Under the pieces are notes generated by a model, which had not been told where the DNA came from, made no database searches, and was given only the letters and a program-made list of their open reading frames with translations. From Paludibacteraceae bacterium (GTDB lineage: Bacteria; Bacteroidota; Bacteroidia; Bacteroidales; Paludibacteraceae), in the NCBI GenBank assembly GCA_017412245.1, contig JAFPYI010000026.1, forward strand, positions 1-64,000: 64,000 bases of DNA, read 5' to 3'. The translations under genes and the position numbers were made by a program. Position 1 is the stretch's first letter; every line of letters begins with the position of its first letter. This document shows positions 1-9,145 of this stretch, in pieces.

Positions 1-5
1 CATTT

Positions 6-296
6 TTAGATATTGCTATAAAAATCAATTGTTTCACCTTCTGCCAAGGTTACGATGGCTTTCTTGTATGCTTGTTGAGAACCTTTCAACAAACCGGATT
101 TGGTCCAGCGTTGTTTGGTCTTCGGAGCACGGATAAGCGTGTTAACATCGGTAACCTGAACATTATACATTGCCTCTACTGCCTTCTTAATCTCAACTTT
201 GTTTGCATTGCGCTCAACTACGAATCCATAACGGTTCAGTTTCTCGCCGGCGGCAGTCATCTTTTCTGTGACGATTGGTTTAATAATAATTGCCAT
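6..296 (-). CDS. rplW: 50S ribosomal protein L23
   Basis: Structural protein of the large ribosomal subunit that binds 23S rRNA near the polypeptide exit tunnel. The 96-aa product has the usual L23 length and opens with the family-typical IIKPIVTEK, followed by the basic KQRWTKSG stretch near residues 60-68. It is complete; rplB, expected next in this operon, lies beyond the window edge. The ATG at 296-294 is preceded by a strong AAGGAGG Shine-Dalgarno sequence about 7 nt upstream, inside the 12-nt gap after rplD. That is unusual in Bacteroidota, where most starts lack such a site, and suggests local re-initiation to keep L23 in stoichiometry. Confidence 0.97.
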   Translation of the reverse strand: MAIIIKPIVTEKMTAAGEKLNRYGFVVERNANKVEIKKAVEAMYNVQVTDVNTLIRAPKTKQRWTKSGLLKGSQQAYKKAIVTLAEGETIDFYSNI

Positions 297-308
297 AATT
301 CTACCTCC

Positions 309-938
309 TTATGCTTTAAAAGTTGCCTCGAGAGCAGCTGCGGATGCCTCTGTGAGGACAACAGCGTTCGAGTTCATGATTGTGTAGGTGTTCAGCTCGT
401 TTACATTCACCACATTCACACGTTGAATATTAGCAGCAGATTTGCGAGCATTCAAGTTCGCATCGTCTACCACGAACAGCACCTTCTTGTCTGCTATCTT
501 GAGATTGTCAAGAACCTCTACCATAGCTTTCGTCTTAGGAGCATCAAAGGTGAGTGCGTTTAGCACGAGCAACTCATTTTGTTTTGCGCGAAGTGACAAA
601 GCACTCTTGCGAGCTAATTGTTTAACCTTACGGTTCAACTTGAAATCATAGTCGCGGGGAACTGGACCAAAAATAGTACCACCACCTACGCGTACCGGAG
701 ATTTCAAATCACCCGGACGTGCACCACCGCCGCCTTTCTGACGACCCAGTTTACGTGTGGAGTGAGCATTCTCGCTACGTTGTTTTGCTTTCGCTGTGCC
801 TTGGCGTTGTGCGGCCAAGAATTGCTTAACGTCCAAATAAATAGCATGGTCGTTAGGCTCGATACCGAAGATAGCGTCATTGAGAGCAATCTTCTTGCCG
901 GTTGCTTTACCGGATTGATTCAAAATACTAAGTTCCAT
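309..938 (-). CDS. rplD: 50S ribosomal protein L4
   Basis: Large-subunit protein whose extended loop lines the exit tunnel; in E. coli it also represses its own operon. At 209 aa it has family length. The tunnel-loop region around residues 40-100 shows the conserved [20 protein letters not shown], then a [13 protein letters not shown] stretch and the [15 protein letters not shown] motif. It sits 6 bp after rplC and 12 bp before rplW in the ribosomal operon and is surely cotranscribed. Nothing unusual is seen in the sequence; whether L4 autoregulates here is unknown. Confidence 0.97.
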   Translation of the reverse strand: MELSILNQSGKATGKKIALNDAIFGIEPNDHAIYLDVKQFLAAQRQGTAKAKQRSENAHSTRKLGRQKGGGGARPGDLKSPVRVGGGTIFGPVPRDYDFKLNRKVKQLARKSALSLRAKQNELLVLNALTFDAPKTKAMVEVLDNLKIADKKVLFVVDDANLNARKSAANIQRVNVVNVNELNTYTIMNSNAVVLTEASAAALEATFKA

Positions 939-944
939 AACTAA

Positions 945-1562
945 TTACTTGTTAATAATGACGATTGAATTTTTTGCACCGGGTACGCTACCTTTTACCA
1001 TGAGAAGGTTGTACTCGGGGATAACTTTCAGTACTACGAGGTTTTGAACTGTTACTCTGTCTCCACCCATTTGACCTGCCATACGAGTTCCAGGGAATAT
1101 ACGGCTTGGATAAGCACATGCTCCCACTGAACCCGGAGCGCGTAAACGGTCATCTTGACCGTGAGTAGATTGACCTACACCACCAAAACCATGACGTTTA
1201 ACGACACCTTGGAAACCATGCCCTTTGCTGGTTCCGATAACGTCTACGTACATACCTTCCTCAAAGAGGTCAGCGGCTGTGATGGTTTGTCCGAGAGCAA
1301 CTTCTTCGTCGTACTCGAATTCTGCTAAATGGCGCATAGGCTCAACGCCTGCTGCCTTGAAATGTCCTGCCTCTGCTTTGTTAGTGTGTTTCTCGCTCTT
1401 GTGCATGAAACCTACTTGAGCAGCTTTATAACCGTCTTTCTCAACGGTCTTAAGCTGTGTAACAACGCATGGGCCGGCCTCAATAACGGTGCACGGGATG
1501 TTTTTGCCGTCGGCACCGAAGACGGATGTCATTCCGATCTTTTTTCCTAATAATCCTGGCAT
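945..1562 (-). CDS. rplC: 50S ribosomal protein L3
   Basis: Large-subunit protein needed early in 50S assembly and reaching toward the peptidyl-transferase centre. The 205-aa product begins [15 protein letters not shown] and carries the L3 signature [16 protein letters not shown] at about residue 113 and [15 protein letters not shown] at about residue 161. In the central loop, where E. coli L3 has a Gln that PrmB methylates, this protein reads [10 protein letters not shown], so the methylation target appears absent (residue correspondence from memory). It follows rpsJ after a 94-bp spacer holding a stem-loop and precedes rplD by 6 bp. Confidence 0.97.
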   Translation of the reverse strand: MPGLLGKKIGMTSVFGADGKNIPCTVIEAGPCVVTQLKTVEKDGYKAAQVGFMHKSEKHTNKAEAGHFKAAGVEPMRHLAEFEYDEEVALGQTITAADLFEEGMYVDVIGTSKGHGFQGVVKRHGFGGVGQSTHGQDDRLRAPGSVGACAYPSRIFPGTRMAGQMGGDRVTVQNLVVLKVIPEYNLLMVKGSVPGAKNSIVIINK

Positions 1563-1602
1563 TGTTGCTTTAGATTTTTAATTAGTTAATTACTTTTAAT
1601 TT

Positions 1603-1645
1603 CCGTTCTCGCCATCGGGATTTCAATGCTATCCGATGGAAACGG
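1603..1645 (-). promoter_or_regulatory. stem-loop in the rpsJ-rplC spacer
   Basis: The spacer between the S10 and L3 genes folds into a two-part stem. The inner arms are CCATCGG (1612-1618) and CCGATGG (1633-1639); an outer pair CCGTT (1603-1607) and AACGG (1641-1645) extends it. No U-tract follows on the minus strand, so it is not an ordinary terminator. It may be a processing, attenuation or ribosomal-protein binding site, which is inference. Confidence 0.55.
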
Positions 1646-1656
1646 ACCTTGGGTTA

Positions 1657-1962
1657 TCAAACTTTGATTTCTACTTCCACACCGCTGGCAAGTTCAAGTT
1701 TCATGAGTGCCTCTACGGTTTTGTTGTTCGAGTTGTAGATGTCGATCAGACGCTTGTAGCTCGCTAATTGGAATTGCTCACGGCTTTTCTTGTTAACGAA
1801 CGTTGAGCGGTTAACGGTAAAGATACGCTTGTGTGTTGGCAGTGGAATTGGACCACTTACTAAAGCACCCGTAGCCTTTACGGTCTTCACGATCTTCTCT
1901 GCAGACTTGTCAACCAAATTGTGGTCGAAAGACTTCAGTTTGATGCGAATTTTTTGACTCAT
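1657..1962 (-). CDS. rpsJ: 30S ribosomal protein S10
   Basis: Small-subunit protein that also acts as NusE in transcription antitermination complexes. The 101-aa product has the family length and starts [18 protein letters not shown]; the conserved [17 protein letters not shown] stretch is at about residues 37-53. It follows fusA by 160 bp with no tuf gene in between. In this group the str and S10 operons are fused in this way, so the missing tuf is a lineage feature rather than a local deletion. Confidence 0.97.
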   Translation of the reverse strand: MSQKIRIKLKSFDHNLVDKSAEKIVKTVKATGALVSGPIPLPTHKRIFTVNRSTFVNKKSREQFQLASYKRLIDIYNSNNKTVEALMKLELASGVEVEIKV

Positions 1963-2080
1963 AATAAATAATAATGTTTTATTTTGTTAATATTTCGCAG
2001 AGCGCAGACAACCTAAAGAGTCATTTGCTTAGATGACCCGCGCCCCACAGGGTTAATTTTATATATTATATATTATTGAA

Positions 2081-2110
2081 CGTGTGTGTACGCACGCTTG
2101 CGCACACACG
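2081..2110 (-). promoter_or_regulatory. GC-rich hairpin in the fusA-rpsJ spacer
   Basis: A near-perfect inverted repeat: outer arms CGTGTGTG (2081-2088) and CACACACG (2103-2110), inner arms CGCA (2091-2094) and TGCG (2099-2102), loop CGCT, with a two-base bulge. It stands out in AT-rich surroundings (a TATATATTATATATTA-like tract follows on the minus strand). There is no U-tract, so partial attenuation or RNA processing between EF-G and S10 is more likely than full termination. Confidence 0.6.
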
Positions 2111-2122
2111 CGCCCACGTTTT

Positions 2123-4237
2123 TTAGACTAAGTCTACTCGACCGCCAACCTCAGTCAGGACTGTCTTCGCAATACTGCTGCTTACTGCCTCATAATGCGA
2201 GAACTCCATAGAACTGGTTGCACGACCGGATGTGATGGTACGGAGAGCGGTTACATAACCAAACATCTCTGCCAATGGCACCTTTGCTTTTACAATACGT
2301 GCACCGGTACGGCTGGTATCCATTCCTTCTACTTGACCACGACGTTTGTTCAAGTCGCCGATAACATCACCCATGCTCTCTTCCGGAGTAACAACCTCAA
2401 TCTTCATGATTGGCTCCATCAGTACCGGTTTAGCCTTTGCGCAAGCCTCTTTGAACGCCATCTGTGCAGCAATCTCGAATGACAACTGGTCAGAGTCTAC
2501 CGGGTGGAAACTACCATCGATAAGTGTTACTTTGAGGCTGTCAAGCGGATAACCTGCGAGAACACCATTCTTCATAGCCATCTCGAAACCTTTTTGTACC
2601 GATGGGATATACTCCTTTGGTACGTTACCACCCTTGACAATATCCTCAAATTGAAGTCCACCTGGGAAGTCTGCATCTGCAGGCTCAACGCGAACGATGA
2701 TATCTGCGAATTTACCACGACCACCGGATTGCTTCTTGTACACTTCACGCAACTCAACCGGAGCAGAAATTGCCTCACGGTAAGCCACTTGCGGACGACC
2801 TTGGTTACACTCTACTTTGAACTCACGTTTCAAACGGTCGATAATAATCTCCAAGTGAAGTTCACCCATACCGGAGATGACTGTTTGACCCGTTTGCTCG
2901 TCAGTCTTAACGGTAAATGTAGGATCCTCTTCTGCCAATTTAGCGAGACCAACACCTAACTTATCCAAGTCAGCTTGGCTCTTCGGCTCTACAGAGATAC
3001 CGATAACCGGCGCCGGGAACTCGATAGACTCGAGAACGATAGGTTTATTCTCATCGCAAAGAGTATCACCCGTACGGATATCCTTAAATCCTACACCTGC
3101 GCCTATATCACCTGCGAGAATAGTCTCTACAGGATTCTGGTGGTTAGAGTGCATTTGGAAGATACGACTGATACGCTCTTTCTTACCCGAACGAGGATTG
3201 TAGATATATGAACCTGCATCCAGGTGACCTGAATACACACGGAAATAGCAGAGACGACCTACATACGGGTCGGTTGCAATCTTGAATGCCAAAGCACAAA
3301 GAGGCTCTGCATCATCCGGATGACGCTCTTCTGCTTTTTCGTTATTCGGGTTAGTACCATTGATAACCTCTGTATCAAGTGGAGAAGGTAAGTATGCACA
3401 CACTGCATCAAGCATGGTTTGCACACCTTTGTTTTTGAACGAGCTACCGCAGATTACAGGGAAAATCTTCATAGCGAGTGTTCCTTTACGGATTGCTACG
3501 CGAATCTCGTCTTCTGTAATCGTTGAAGGATCGTCGAAATATTTCTCCATGAGTGTATCGTCGAACTCAGATACTGTCTCCAGCATTTTGTCACGCCATT
3601 CTTCTGCCTCAGCTACGAGGTTTGCAGGAATCTCTTCCTCGCTGTACTCTGCACCCATTGTCTCATCGTGCCAGAGAATAGCTTTCATCTTCACGAGGTC
3701 AACGACACCCTTGAAGGTCTCCTCTGCACCGATAGGAATTTGAATAGGACACGGAGTTGCACCTAATACCTCTTTGATTTGGCGTACTACGTCATAGAAG
3801 TTAGCACCGGAACGGTCCATCTTGTTTACGTAGCACAGACGTGGCACATTGTATTTATCGGCCTGTCTCCAAACAGTCTCTGATTGCGGTTGTACACCAC
3901 CGACAGAGCACAGAGCCATGACTGCACCATCCAGGATTCGAAGCGAGCGCTCCACCTCCACGGTAAAGTCCACGTGTCCCGGAGTGTCTATGAGGTTAAT
4001 CTTGTATTTATCCCCAGCATAGTTCCAGTAGGTCGTAGTAGCCGCAGAGGTGATAGTAATACCACGTTCTTGCTCCTGTACCATCCAGTCCATGGTTGCT
4101 GCACCATCATGCACCTCACCGATTTTGTGAGTAAGACCTGTGTAGAACAAGATACGCTCAGACGTAGTTGTCTTACCCGCATCGATGTGCGCCATAATGC
4201 CGATATTACGGTTGAGTTTTAAATCGTGTTTAGCCAT
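2123..4237 (-). CDS. fusA: translation elongation factor EF-G
   Basis: GTPase that drives ribosomal translocation. The 704-aa protein has all G motifs: AHIDAGKTT (residues 16-24), RGITI (58-62), DTPGH (84-88) and NKMD (138-141). The C-terminal half shows the domain IV/V features expected for EF-G, including GMGELHLE and the closing [14 protein letters not shown] region. It is the canonical copy by position, between rpsG and rpsJ. Bacteroidetes often carry a second, divergent EF-G elsewhere; nothing here suggests this is that paralogue. Confidence 0.97.
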   Translation of the reverse strand: MAKHDLKLNRNIGIMAHIDAGKTTTSERILFYTGLTHKIGEVHDGAATMDWMVQEQERGITITSAATTTYWNYAGDKYKINLIDTPGHVDFTVEVERSLRILDGAVMALCSVGGVQPQSETVWRQADKYNVPRLCYVNKMDRSGANFYDVVRQIKEVLGATPCPIQIPIGAEETFKGVVDLVKMKAILWHDETMGAEYSEEEIPANLVAEAEEWRDKMLETVSEFDDTLMEKYFDDPSTITEDEIRVAIRKGTLAMKIFPVICGSSFKNKGVQTMLDAVCAYLPSPLDTEVINGTNPNNEKAEERHPDDAEPLCALAFKIATDPYVGRLCYFRVYSGHLDAGSYIYNPRSGKKERISRIFQMHSNHQNPVETILAGDIGAGVGFKDIRTGDTLCDENKPIVLESIEFPAPVIGISVEPKSQADLDKLGVGLAKLAEEDPTFTVKTDEQTGQTVISGMGELHLEIIIDRLKREFKVECNQGRPQVAYREAISAPVELREVYKKQSGGRGKFADIIVRVEPADADFPGGLQFEDIVKGGNVPKEYIPSVQKGFEMAMKNGVLAGYPLDSLKVTLIDGSFHPVDSDQLSFEIAAQMAFKEACAKAKPVLMEPIMKIEVVTPEESMGDVIGDLNKRRGQVEGMDTSRTGARIVKAKVPLAEMFGYVTALRTITSGRATSSMEFSHYEAVSSSIAKTVLTEVGGRVDLV

Positions 4238-4271
4238 TGTTGTTTATCCAATCTTTTTTGTACGCTACTTA

Positions 4272-4748
4272 TTAGAAGCGGAAGTGTGCGAATGCGCGGT
4301 TAGCTTCAGCCATGCGGTGCATATCCTCTTTACGCTTGAAGGCACCACCTTGGTTGTTATAAGCATCAATAATTTCTGCTGCAAGTTTCTCTGCCATAGA
4401 GTGACCACCACGTTTGCGTGCGAAGTTGATCATATTCTTCATTGCAATAGACTCCTTGCGGTCTGCGCGAATCTCTGTCGGCACTTGGAAGGTAGCACCA
4501 CCGATACGTTTCGATTTAACCTCTACGAGCGGAGTGATATTATCCAATGCTTGTTTCCAAATATCGAGCGCTGCTTTCTCCTCGCTCTTCATTTTCTGAT
4601 CTACTACCTCAAGAGCAGAGTAGAAAACGGTATATGCTGTACTCTTCTTGCCGTCCAGCATAAGGTGGTTCACAAATTTTGCCACCATTACTTCTCCAAA
4701 AACGGGATCCGGAAGGATAACGCGTTTTGTTGGTTTTGCTTTTCTCAT
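4272..4748 (-). CDS. rpsG: 30S ribosomal protein S7
   Basis: Primary 16S rRNA-binding protein that nucleates assembly of the 30S head. At 158 aa it has the usual length, and the family pattern [20 protein letters not shown] occupies about residues 14-33. The [15 protein letters not shown] stretch lies near residues 80-94 and the [13 protein letters not shown] motif near residues 110-122. It lies 34 bp before fusA and 151 bp after rpsL on the same transcript. Confidence 0.97.
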   Translation of the reverse strand: MRKAKPTKRVILPDPVFGEVMVAKFVNHLMLDGKKSTAYTVFYSALEVVDQKMKSEEKAALDIWKQALDNITPLVEVKSKRIGGATFQVPTEIRADRKESIAMKNMINFARKRGGHSMAEKLAAEIIDAYNNQGGAFKRKEDMHRMAEANRAFAHFRF

Positions 4749-4899
4749 TGTTTCAAATTGTTTTTTGTGGTTGTACTGTTCTTCAGCTGTTAACTCGTAA
4801 CTGCTTACTCAACCTTCAACCCATGTTAATCGTCCCTTCTATGGGAACATTTAGTTAGTTAATTTCAAGCAGAACTGCTTTTTGTTTTTGACTACTTAC

Positions 4900-5280
4900 T
4901 TAAGCTTTTTTCTTCGGACGTTTTGCTCCGTATTTCGAGCGGCGTTGTAGTCTGTTTGCTACACCGGCAGTATCAAGTGTACCACGAACGATGTGATAAC
5001 GAACACCTGGAAGGTCTTTTACACGACCGCCACGTACCATTACGATACTGTGCTCTTGCAAGTTGTGACCCTCACCTGGGATGTAAGCGTTGACTTCCTT
5101 TGCGTTGGTCAGACGTACACGTGCAACCTTACGCATTGCGGAATTAGGTTTTTTAGGAGTGGTAGTGTAAACACGTACACAAACACCACGACGCTGTGGG
5201 CAGCTGTCCAATGCAGGACTTTTTGACTTGTCCACCAGTTCTGCTCTTCCTTTTCTAACTAATTGTTGAATTGTAGGCAT
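4900..5280 (-). CDS. rpsL: 30S ribosomal protein S12
   Basis: Decoding-centre protein of the small subunit and first gene of the operon. The 126-aa product contains [18 protein letters not shown] at about residues 40-57, with the Lys residues whose mutation gives streptomycin resistance in other species still wild type, and the second resistance region [14 protein letters not shown] near residues 84-97. The C-terminal tail is basic (GAKRPKKKA). The start follows a leader of about 110 nt from the promoter at 5399-5430. Confidence 0.97.
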   Translation of the reverse strand: MPTIQQLVRKGRAELVDKSKSPALDSCPQRRGVCVRVYTTTPKKPNSAMRKVARVRLTNAKEVNAYIPGEGHNLQEHSIVMVRGGRVKDLPGVRYHIVRGTLDTAGVANRLQRRSKYGAKRPKKKA

Positions 5281-5398
5281 TTTGTTTGTTTTTGATTGAT
5301 TAATTAATTAATTTAAATATTCCCTGTTTCTTCGTTTCAGTGTCTCCGAACGTCTCATATACGTACGCGCGTCATACACATGCGCCGAAAAAAGCGTG
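5281..5398 (-). other. rpsL leader with alternating purine-pyrimidine tract
   Basis: Non-coding leader of the ribosomal operon. It contains a segment of nearly alternating purines and pyrimidines (about 5357-5383, with core ACGTACGCGCG) in an otherwise AT-rich region. No clear regulatory hairpin and no ORF were seen. Similar tracts occur in the fusA-rpsJ spacer and in the gyrB leader. Confidence 0.5.
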
Positions 5399-5430
5399 CA
5401 AAGGTACAACAAATTTTTGAATTGACCAAA
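5399..5430 (-). promoter_or_regulatory. promoter of the ribosomal operon
   Basis: On the minus strand, TTTG (5430-5427), a 20-nt spacer and TACCTTTG (5406-5399) match the Bacteroidota sigma-ABfr consensus TTTG - about 20 - TAnnTTTG. It lies about 120 nt upstream of rpsL and is the only such match in the gap. Confidence 0.85.
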
Positions 5431-5523
5431 TATTTTTTATAAAAAAATACGAAAAAATGCATTTTGTAGTGATTTTTCATCATTTTTGCACAATTTTTAC
5501 ACAAATCGAGTGATAATCAGCGC

Positions 5524-5551
5524 AAAAAAGGGTCCGCCACAAGGACGGACC
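5524..5551 (-). terminator. intrinsic terminator after the 5639-11032 operon
   Basis: Arms GGTCCG (5531-5536) and CGGACC (5546-5551) form a stem on the minus strand, followed by a run of six T (plus-strand A's 5524-5529). It lies about 90 nt past the OMP stop codon and directly follows the 11-nt periodic array. Confidence 0.85.
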
Positions 5552-5556
5552 AAAAA

Positions 5557-5622
5557 ACCATTGTAGAACCTGGTTATTACCTGGTTTTTACCTATGTATC
5601 ACATGGTTTAAACCTGGCAGGA
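5557..5622 (-). repeat. 11-nt periodic array A in the OMP 3'UTR
   Basis: Six consecutive 11-nt units start at 5557, 5568, 5579, 5590, 5601 and 5612. The plus-strand consensus is ACCTGGTTTTN; in the sense of the overlying minus-strand transcript it reads about AAAACCAGGT. The period is exact although units differ at several positions. The array fills the space between the OMP stop codon (5639) and the terminator stem (5551). Confidence 0.8.
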
Positions 5623-5638
5623 AAACACCCGCGTTTTA

Positions 5639-6562
5639 TCAATCGTCATCCAAACAACGGCAAGGATGATGAGACCTCTGTGTATGCGGGAAGAAGAAAC
5701 GCAATCCCACTTCTAAACCCACAGAAACCGGCAAGAACGAACCTTTCGCCTTCTGCGTATTGATAAGCGGCGTATAAGTAGACATAAACGGCATTAAAGC
5801 CGCTGCTGCGTCTGTATCCTCTCTAAAACCGAGTTCATGCTCTTCCGCCTCTGCCTTAAGCGCTTTCTTGAAACCGCATGTAGCATAGACATGGGTAAAG
5901 AAAGCAATCCGTTTAGCTATCGGAAACTCAACACCGACTTTGGCAAAAGCGATGAAGTTCTGCTGCGGAATAAAACTGCCGGTGCCTTCCAGATGCTTGG
6001 TCTCAAAACCATGGTTCGGCATATCTTTGATCGTCATTCCCCACTGCGGATATTCGCCTTGATGCTCCACTTCACCGGCATAAACGGCTTTGCTCAGGAA
6101 CGGATAAGCATACTTAACGCCAATCTCTGCTGAGAAATCCAAATGATGGGCAAGCGGAAAAGCAATATAAAGCGTAAGAGGCACCTCTAAATAGTAAATC
6201 TCCTGCTTGTCCTGCCAACGGTTAATCGTCAGCAAGTGGTTGTATTTCTCTCCGTCGCTATCGGTCACATCATTCCAACGCATGTTTCCGCTGATAGCCG
6301 CAGCACCGCCATAACGGCTCAAATCGACACCTAAACCCAATCCTACATAGCGGTTAAAGAAGAGTCCGTAACCTGCATGCACCGTGAAATTATAACTTCC
6401 GGGTATCGAGAATGATGTTTGCGTAGTACTTGTATTTCCTGTTAGATTATACGTCATCGTACTCCATCCTCCGCCACCCGAGATTTCTAACATCGAGTAT
6501 GTATCTGCTTGCACCATTAACCGGCACAGCATCAAACAACCGAAGATAATGATTTTACGCAT
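5639..6562 (-). CDS. outer-membrane beta-barrel protein with CxCLDD tail
   Basis: The 307-aa product has an N-terminal signal peptide (cleavage probably after VQA, about residue 19) and alternating hydrophobic strands typical of small Bacteroidota OMPs (for example YGLFFNRYVGLGLGVDLSR). It is related to three other window proteins through the pattern EHQGEYPQWG followed by a DMPNHGF motif at about residues 170-185. The protein ends PCRCLDDD, much like the KRRCMCLDD end of the protein at 36459-37214. It is the last gene of a three-gene operon, 16 bp after the T9SS cargo gene. No function can be named; it may serve the upstream OmpA and T9SS proteins. Confidence 0.75.
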   Translation of the reverse strand: MRKIIIFGCLMLCRLMVQADTYSMLEISGGGGWSTMTYNLTGNTSTTQTSFSIPGSYNFTVHAGYGLFFNRYVGLGLGVDLSRYGGAAAISGNMRWNDVTDSDGEKYNHLLTINRWQDKQEIYYLEVPLTLYIAFPLAHHLDFSAEIGVKYAYPFLSKAVYAGEVEHQGEYPQWGMTIKDMPNHGFETKHLEGTGSFIPQQNFIAFAKVGVEFPIAKRIAFFTHVYATCGFKKALKAEAEEHELGFREDTDAAAALMPFMSTYTPLINTQKAKGSFLPVSVGLEVGLRFFFPHTQRSHHPCRCLDDD

Positions 6563-6578
6563 ATTCAGTCACGGATTC

Positions 6579-9134
6579 TTATTCAACAATCAGCAATTGG
6601 CATTGCGGTTCATTCGTGCTATCAAGCACTTGCAGGATATATTGTCCTGTTGGCAGATTGACTACAAAGGAATTATCCGTATAAACAGCCACTCTTTGTC
6701 CGAGCACGCTGTAAACCGTTATCTGCAGTTCCTCGCCCATGCCGTGAATCTGTATCGGCATATTCGACCTTACCGGATTTGGATAAATGACAATTGGTTG
6801 TCTCTCTCCCGGGTTCTTGTCTGCACTGCGGTCAAATCCTTCAAATAGATAAGGACAAGCCACTACAGACGAACCGTCAGCCTTGAATGCTACAGCGTGG
6901 TATTCATGTCCGTCGCCTTGCATAGACTCACCGCTGGTATAGTAATATTGTTTCGTCTCGCCTTCCAACGCTTGACCGTCGCGATACCATTGATAATTGA
7001 CGAAAATACTGTCACCGTTATCTACAAACAAAACGTCATCCCACTTGCTGTAAATCAGGTTCTCGCAAGGAACGGAGCAGTCAATCACATTGATGGTATA
7101 TTTATCGATTTGCGCGGTGGTAGTACATGTGTAATGTACCGTTCCGAGCGTATTTCCAAAGACTGTAATACTTTGCGTCGTAGCGCCGTTGTCCCACGTC
7201 CAAGGGCCTACATTGCCACCTTTAATCGTCATAGACGAACCCAGACAGAGATCTACTGCCGGGTGGTCTATAGTTGTGGGCGTAGGAGGGGTAACACCCG
7301 GAGTGACATTGACGCAAATCTGATTCGATTGTCTCGTACAGTTCACACCGTCTTGCATCACGCAATAATAACAACCGCCGTCGCTCAAAGCACACGGATT
7401 GATAGTAAGTGTATGAACATTATGAATACTGTCCGTCGGCCAACCTACTTGCTGAATGAGAGTTCCATCCTTGTACCAGGAAACAGTCTTGTATCCTCCG
7501 TTCGAATCTACGTAATTCATCGTCAACGAAAGAGCATTGCCTTCCACCACGGTTGACGAACCGGAAATACTAATATTACCTAACATACACTCTATAATAT
7601 CCACATTGGCAATATCTGAATTAATACTACCGCAATCATTGTAAATACGGCACCAGTAATAAGTTCTTCCTACTACGTCCGTAGGCGGATTGAGATTTTG
7701 TTTATTCCAACCTTCACCGGGATAGATTGGATCAGCAGGATTAATCGTTCCTGTCGTATTATAGTGCCACTCAAACTGCAAATCGGTACCATAGACTGCC
7801 GAGAACTCAATGTCGTACGGATGTGCTCCACGACTGTATTGCAGATTCGGCCATTGAATCCATCCTCCTGAAGGACCCACACAAGGTTCCGGAGCTTTGC
7901 AAACACCCCAAATAATGTCGGTCGGTTGTGGATAACTCACTTCGCCTGGGAAGAGCACATAAACCGGTGTATAGAAACGCGGATCATCAGTCGAAGTGAT
8001 ATTGCATGTTATTTTCTTTCCGCCATCGGATACAGTATATTTGTCCGTTGCCCCGTATTGGTAAGACTGCATGCCGTTGACATAGCAATAACAGCCCGCA
8101 GAAATTCCCGTCATCACATCTTCACTCTCAATCACGAAGACATACTTATTGGCACCCTCTTTCGAACATGAGAAATAAACGGTATGTCCGCCTGCAATTA
8201 CCTCTTTGTGACAGTAATTACTTGCCTGCGGGTCAGAAGTGTTGCACGTAACCGTAACGGAATTATCCGACACATTGCCTGCATAATCTTTCGCCCAGAT
8301 GGTAAACGTATAGGATGTACTTGCTTCCAATCCCGTAATAGTCAAATTACCGCTGTTCGCCAACAAATCTGTTGCGCTTGCCAACGAACCGTTTGTGGAA
8401 ACCATGAAATGATTAACAGGATTCGAGAGATTATCGGTAGCAGTCACCCTCAAAGTGATACTCTCTGAACTGGAACCACCACAAGTAGCAGTTCCCATCA
8501 CCGGTTTCTCTATATCTTTCTTGAATACGATATTATCGACATAAACCGTCGATTGTCCCGTGCGGTCAGGCATGATATAGATGAATTTGATTCCGCTGTT
8601 GTGGCAATGCGTCACACTGTAAACATATTCCTGCCACTTACCGGTTTGAATGGTTCCTTTGGCTTCGTAGTTTTTCTCGCCGTCAACCGAATAAGGCTTC
8701 AAATCCAGATAATTCACACCGGTACGACCGTCATCATCTACATCCACCGTCTTCAACTGCGGAACACTGGTATTATCCTCACGATACATCATTATCGACA
8801 CGATATCATAACCAATCACACAGTTATTCGTCACGCCGTACAAAGCGTTCATATTCGTCTCGCCTTGACTCACTTCGTTGAAGATACAACCACCCCAGTT
8901 AGCACCGGCAGGAGAAATGACCTTCAGCACTTTGGCACTGGTATTAATACCCGTCTTGTAAGGATTATCCACAAAGCTCACCGTTCCGCCTCCGTCTGGA
9001 GCGTGGAAACCTGATGCAGGCAATGCGGTGGTCGACTCAAAATCACAGAACTGATGCGGATCGTCAGTAGGATTAGCCGCATAAACAAATGCGGATAAAC
9101 AGAAGACGCATGTCAATAATGTAAGTTTTTTCAT
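6579..9134 (-). CDS. T9SS-exported multidomain surface protein (FN3/Ig-like)
   Basis: The 851-aa product starts with a signal peptide (cleavage near AYA, residue 19) and a CDFES-containing jelly-roll-like domain (about 30-205). A fibronectin-III-like domain (about 210-295, ending TSYTFTIWAKDYAGN) and two or more Ig-like domains (about 420-660) follow. A KWDDVLFVD...YQWYRDG module (about 690-760) is shared with the proteins at 30327 and 33370. The last 75 residues are a type A T9SS sorting domain: YPNPV, then SVLGQRV, then LPTGQYILQVL. It is therefore probably exported and attached or released through T9SS. It lies 11 bp after the OmpA gene and 16 bp before the barrel gene. Ligand unknown. Confidence 0.8.
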   Translation of the reverse strand: MKKLTLLTCVFCLSAFVYAANPTDDPHQFCDFESTTALPASGFHAPDGGGTVSFVDNPYKTGINTSAKVLKVISPAGANWGGCIFNEVSQGETNMNALYGVTNNCVIGYDIVSIMMYREDNTSVPQLKTVDVDDDGRTGVNYLDLKPYSVDGEKNYEAKGTIQTGKWQEYVYSVTHCHNSGIKFIYIMPDRTGQSTVYVDNIVFKKDIEKPVMGTATCGGSSSESITLRVTATDNLSNPVNHFMVSTNGSLASATDLLANSGNLTITGLEASTSYTFTIWAKDYAGNVSDNSVTVTCNTSDPQASNYCHKEVIAGGHTVYFSCSKEGANKYVFVIESEDVMTGISAGCYCYVNGMQSYQYGATDKYTVSDGGKKITCNITSTDDPRFYTPVYVLFPGEVSYPQPTDIIWGVCKAPEPCVGPSGGWIQWPNLQYSRGAHPYDIEFSAVYGTDLQFEWHYNTTGTINPADPIYPGEGWNKQNLNPPTDVVGRTYYWCRIYNDCGSINSDIANVDIIECMLGNISISGSSTVVEGNALSLTMNYVDSNGGYKTVSWYKDGTLIQQVGWPTDSIHNVHTLTINPCALSDGGCYYCVMQDGVNCTRQSNQICVNVTPGVTPPTPTTIDHPAVDLCLGSSMTIKGGNVGPWTWDNGATTQSITVFGNTLGTVHYTCTTTAQIDKYTINVIDCSVPCENLIYSKWDDVLFVDNGDSIFVNYQWYRDGQALEGETKQYYYTSGESMQGDGHEYHAVAFKADGSSVVACPYLFEGFDRSADKNPGERQPIVIYPNPVRSNMPIQIHGMGEELQITVYSVLGQRVAVYTDNSFVVNLPTGQYILQVLDSTNEPQCQLLIVE

Positions 9135-9145
9135 ATGCTTTTCAT

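Noticed and set aside
1963..2122. Deletion of tuf between fusA and rpsJ
   Set aside because: The fused arrangement without tuf is usual in Bacteroidota.
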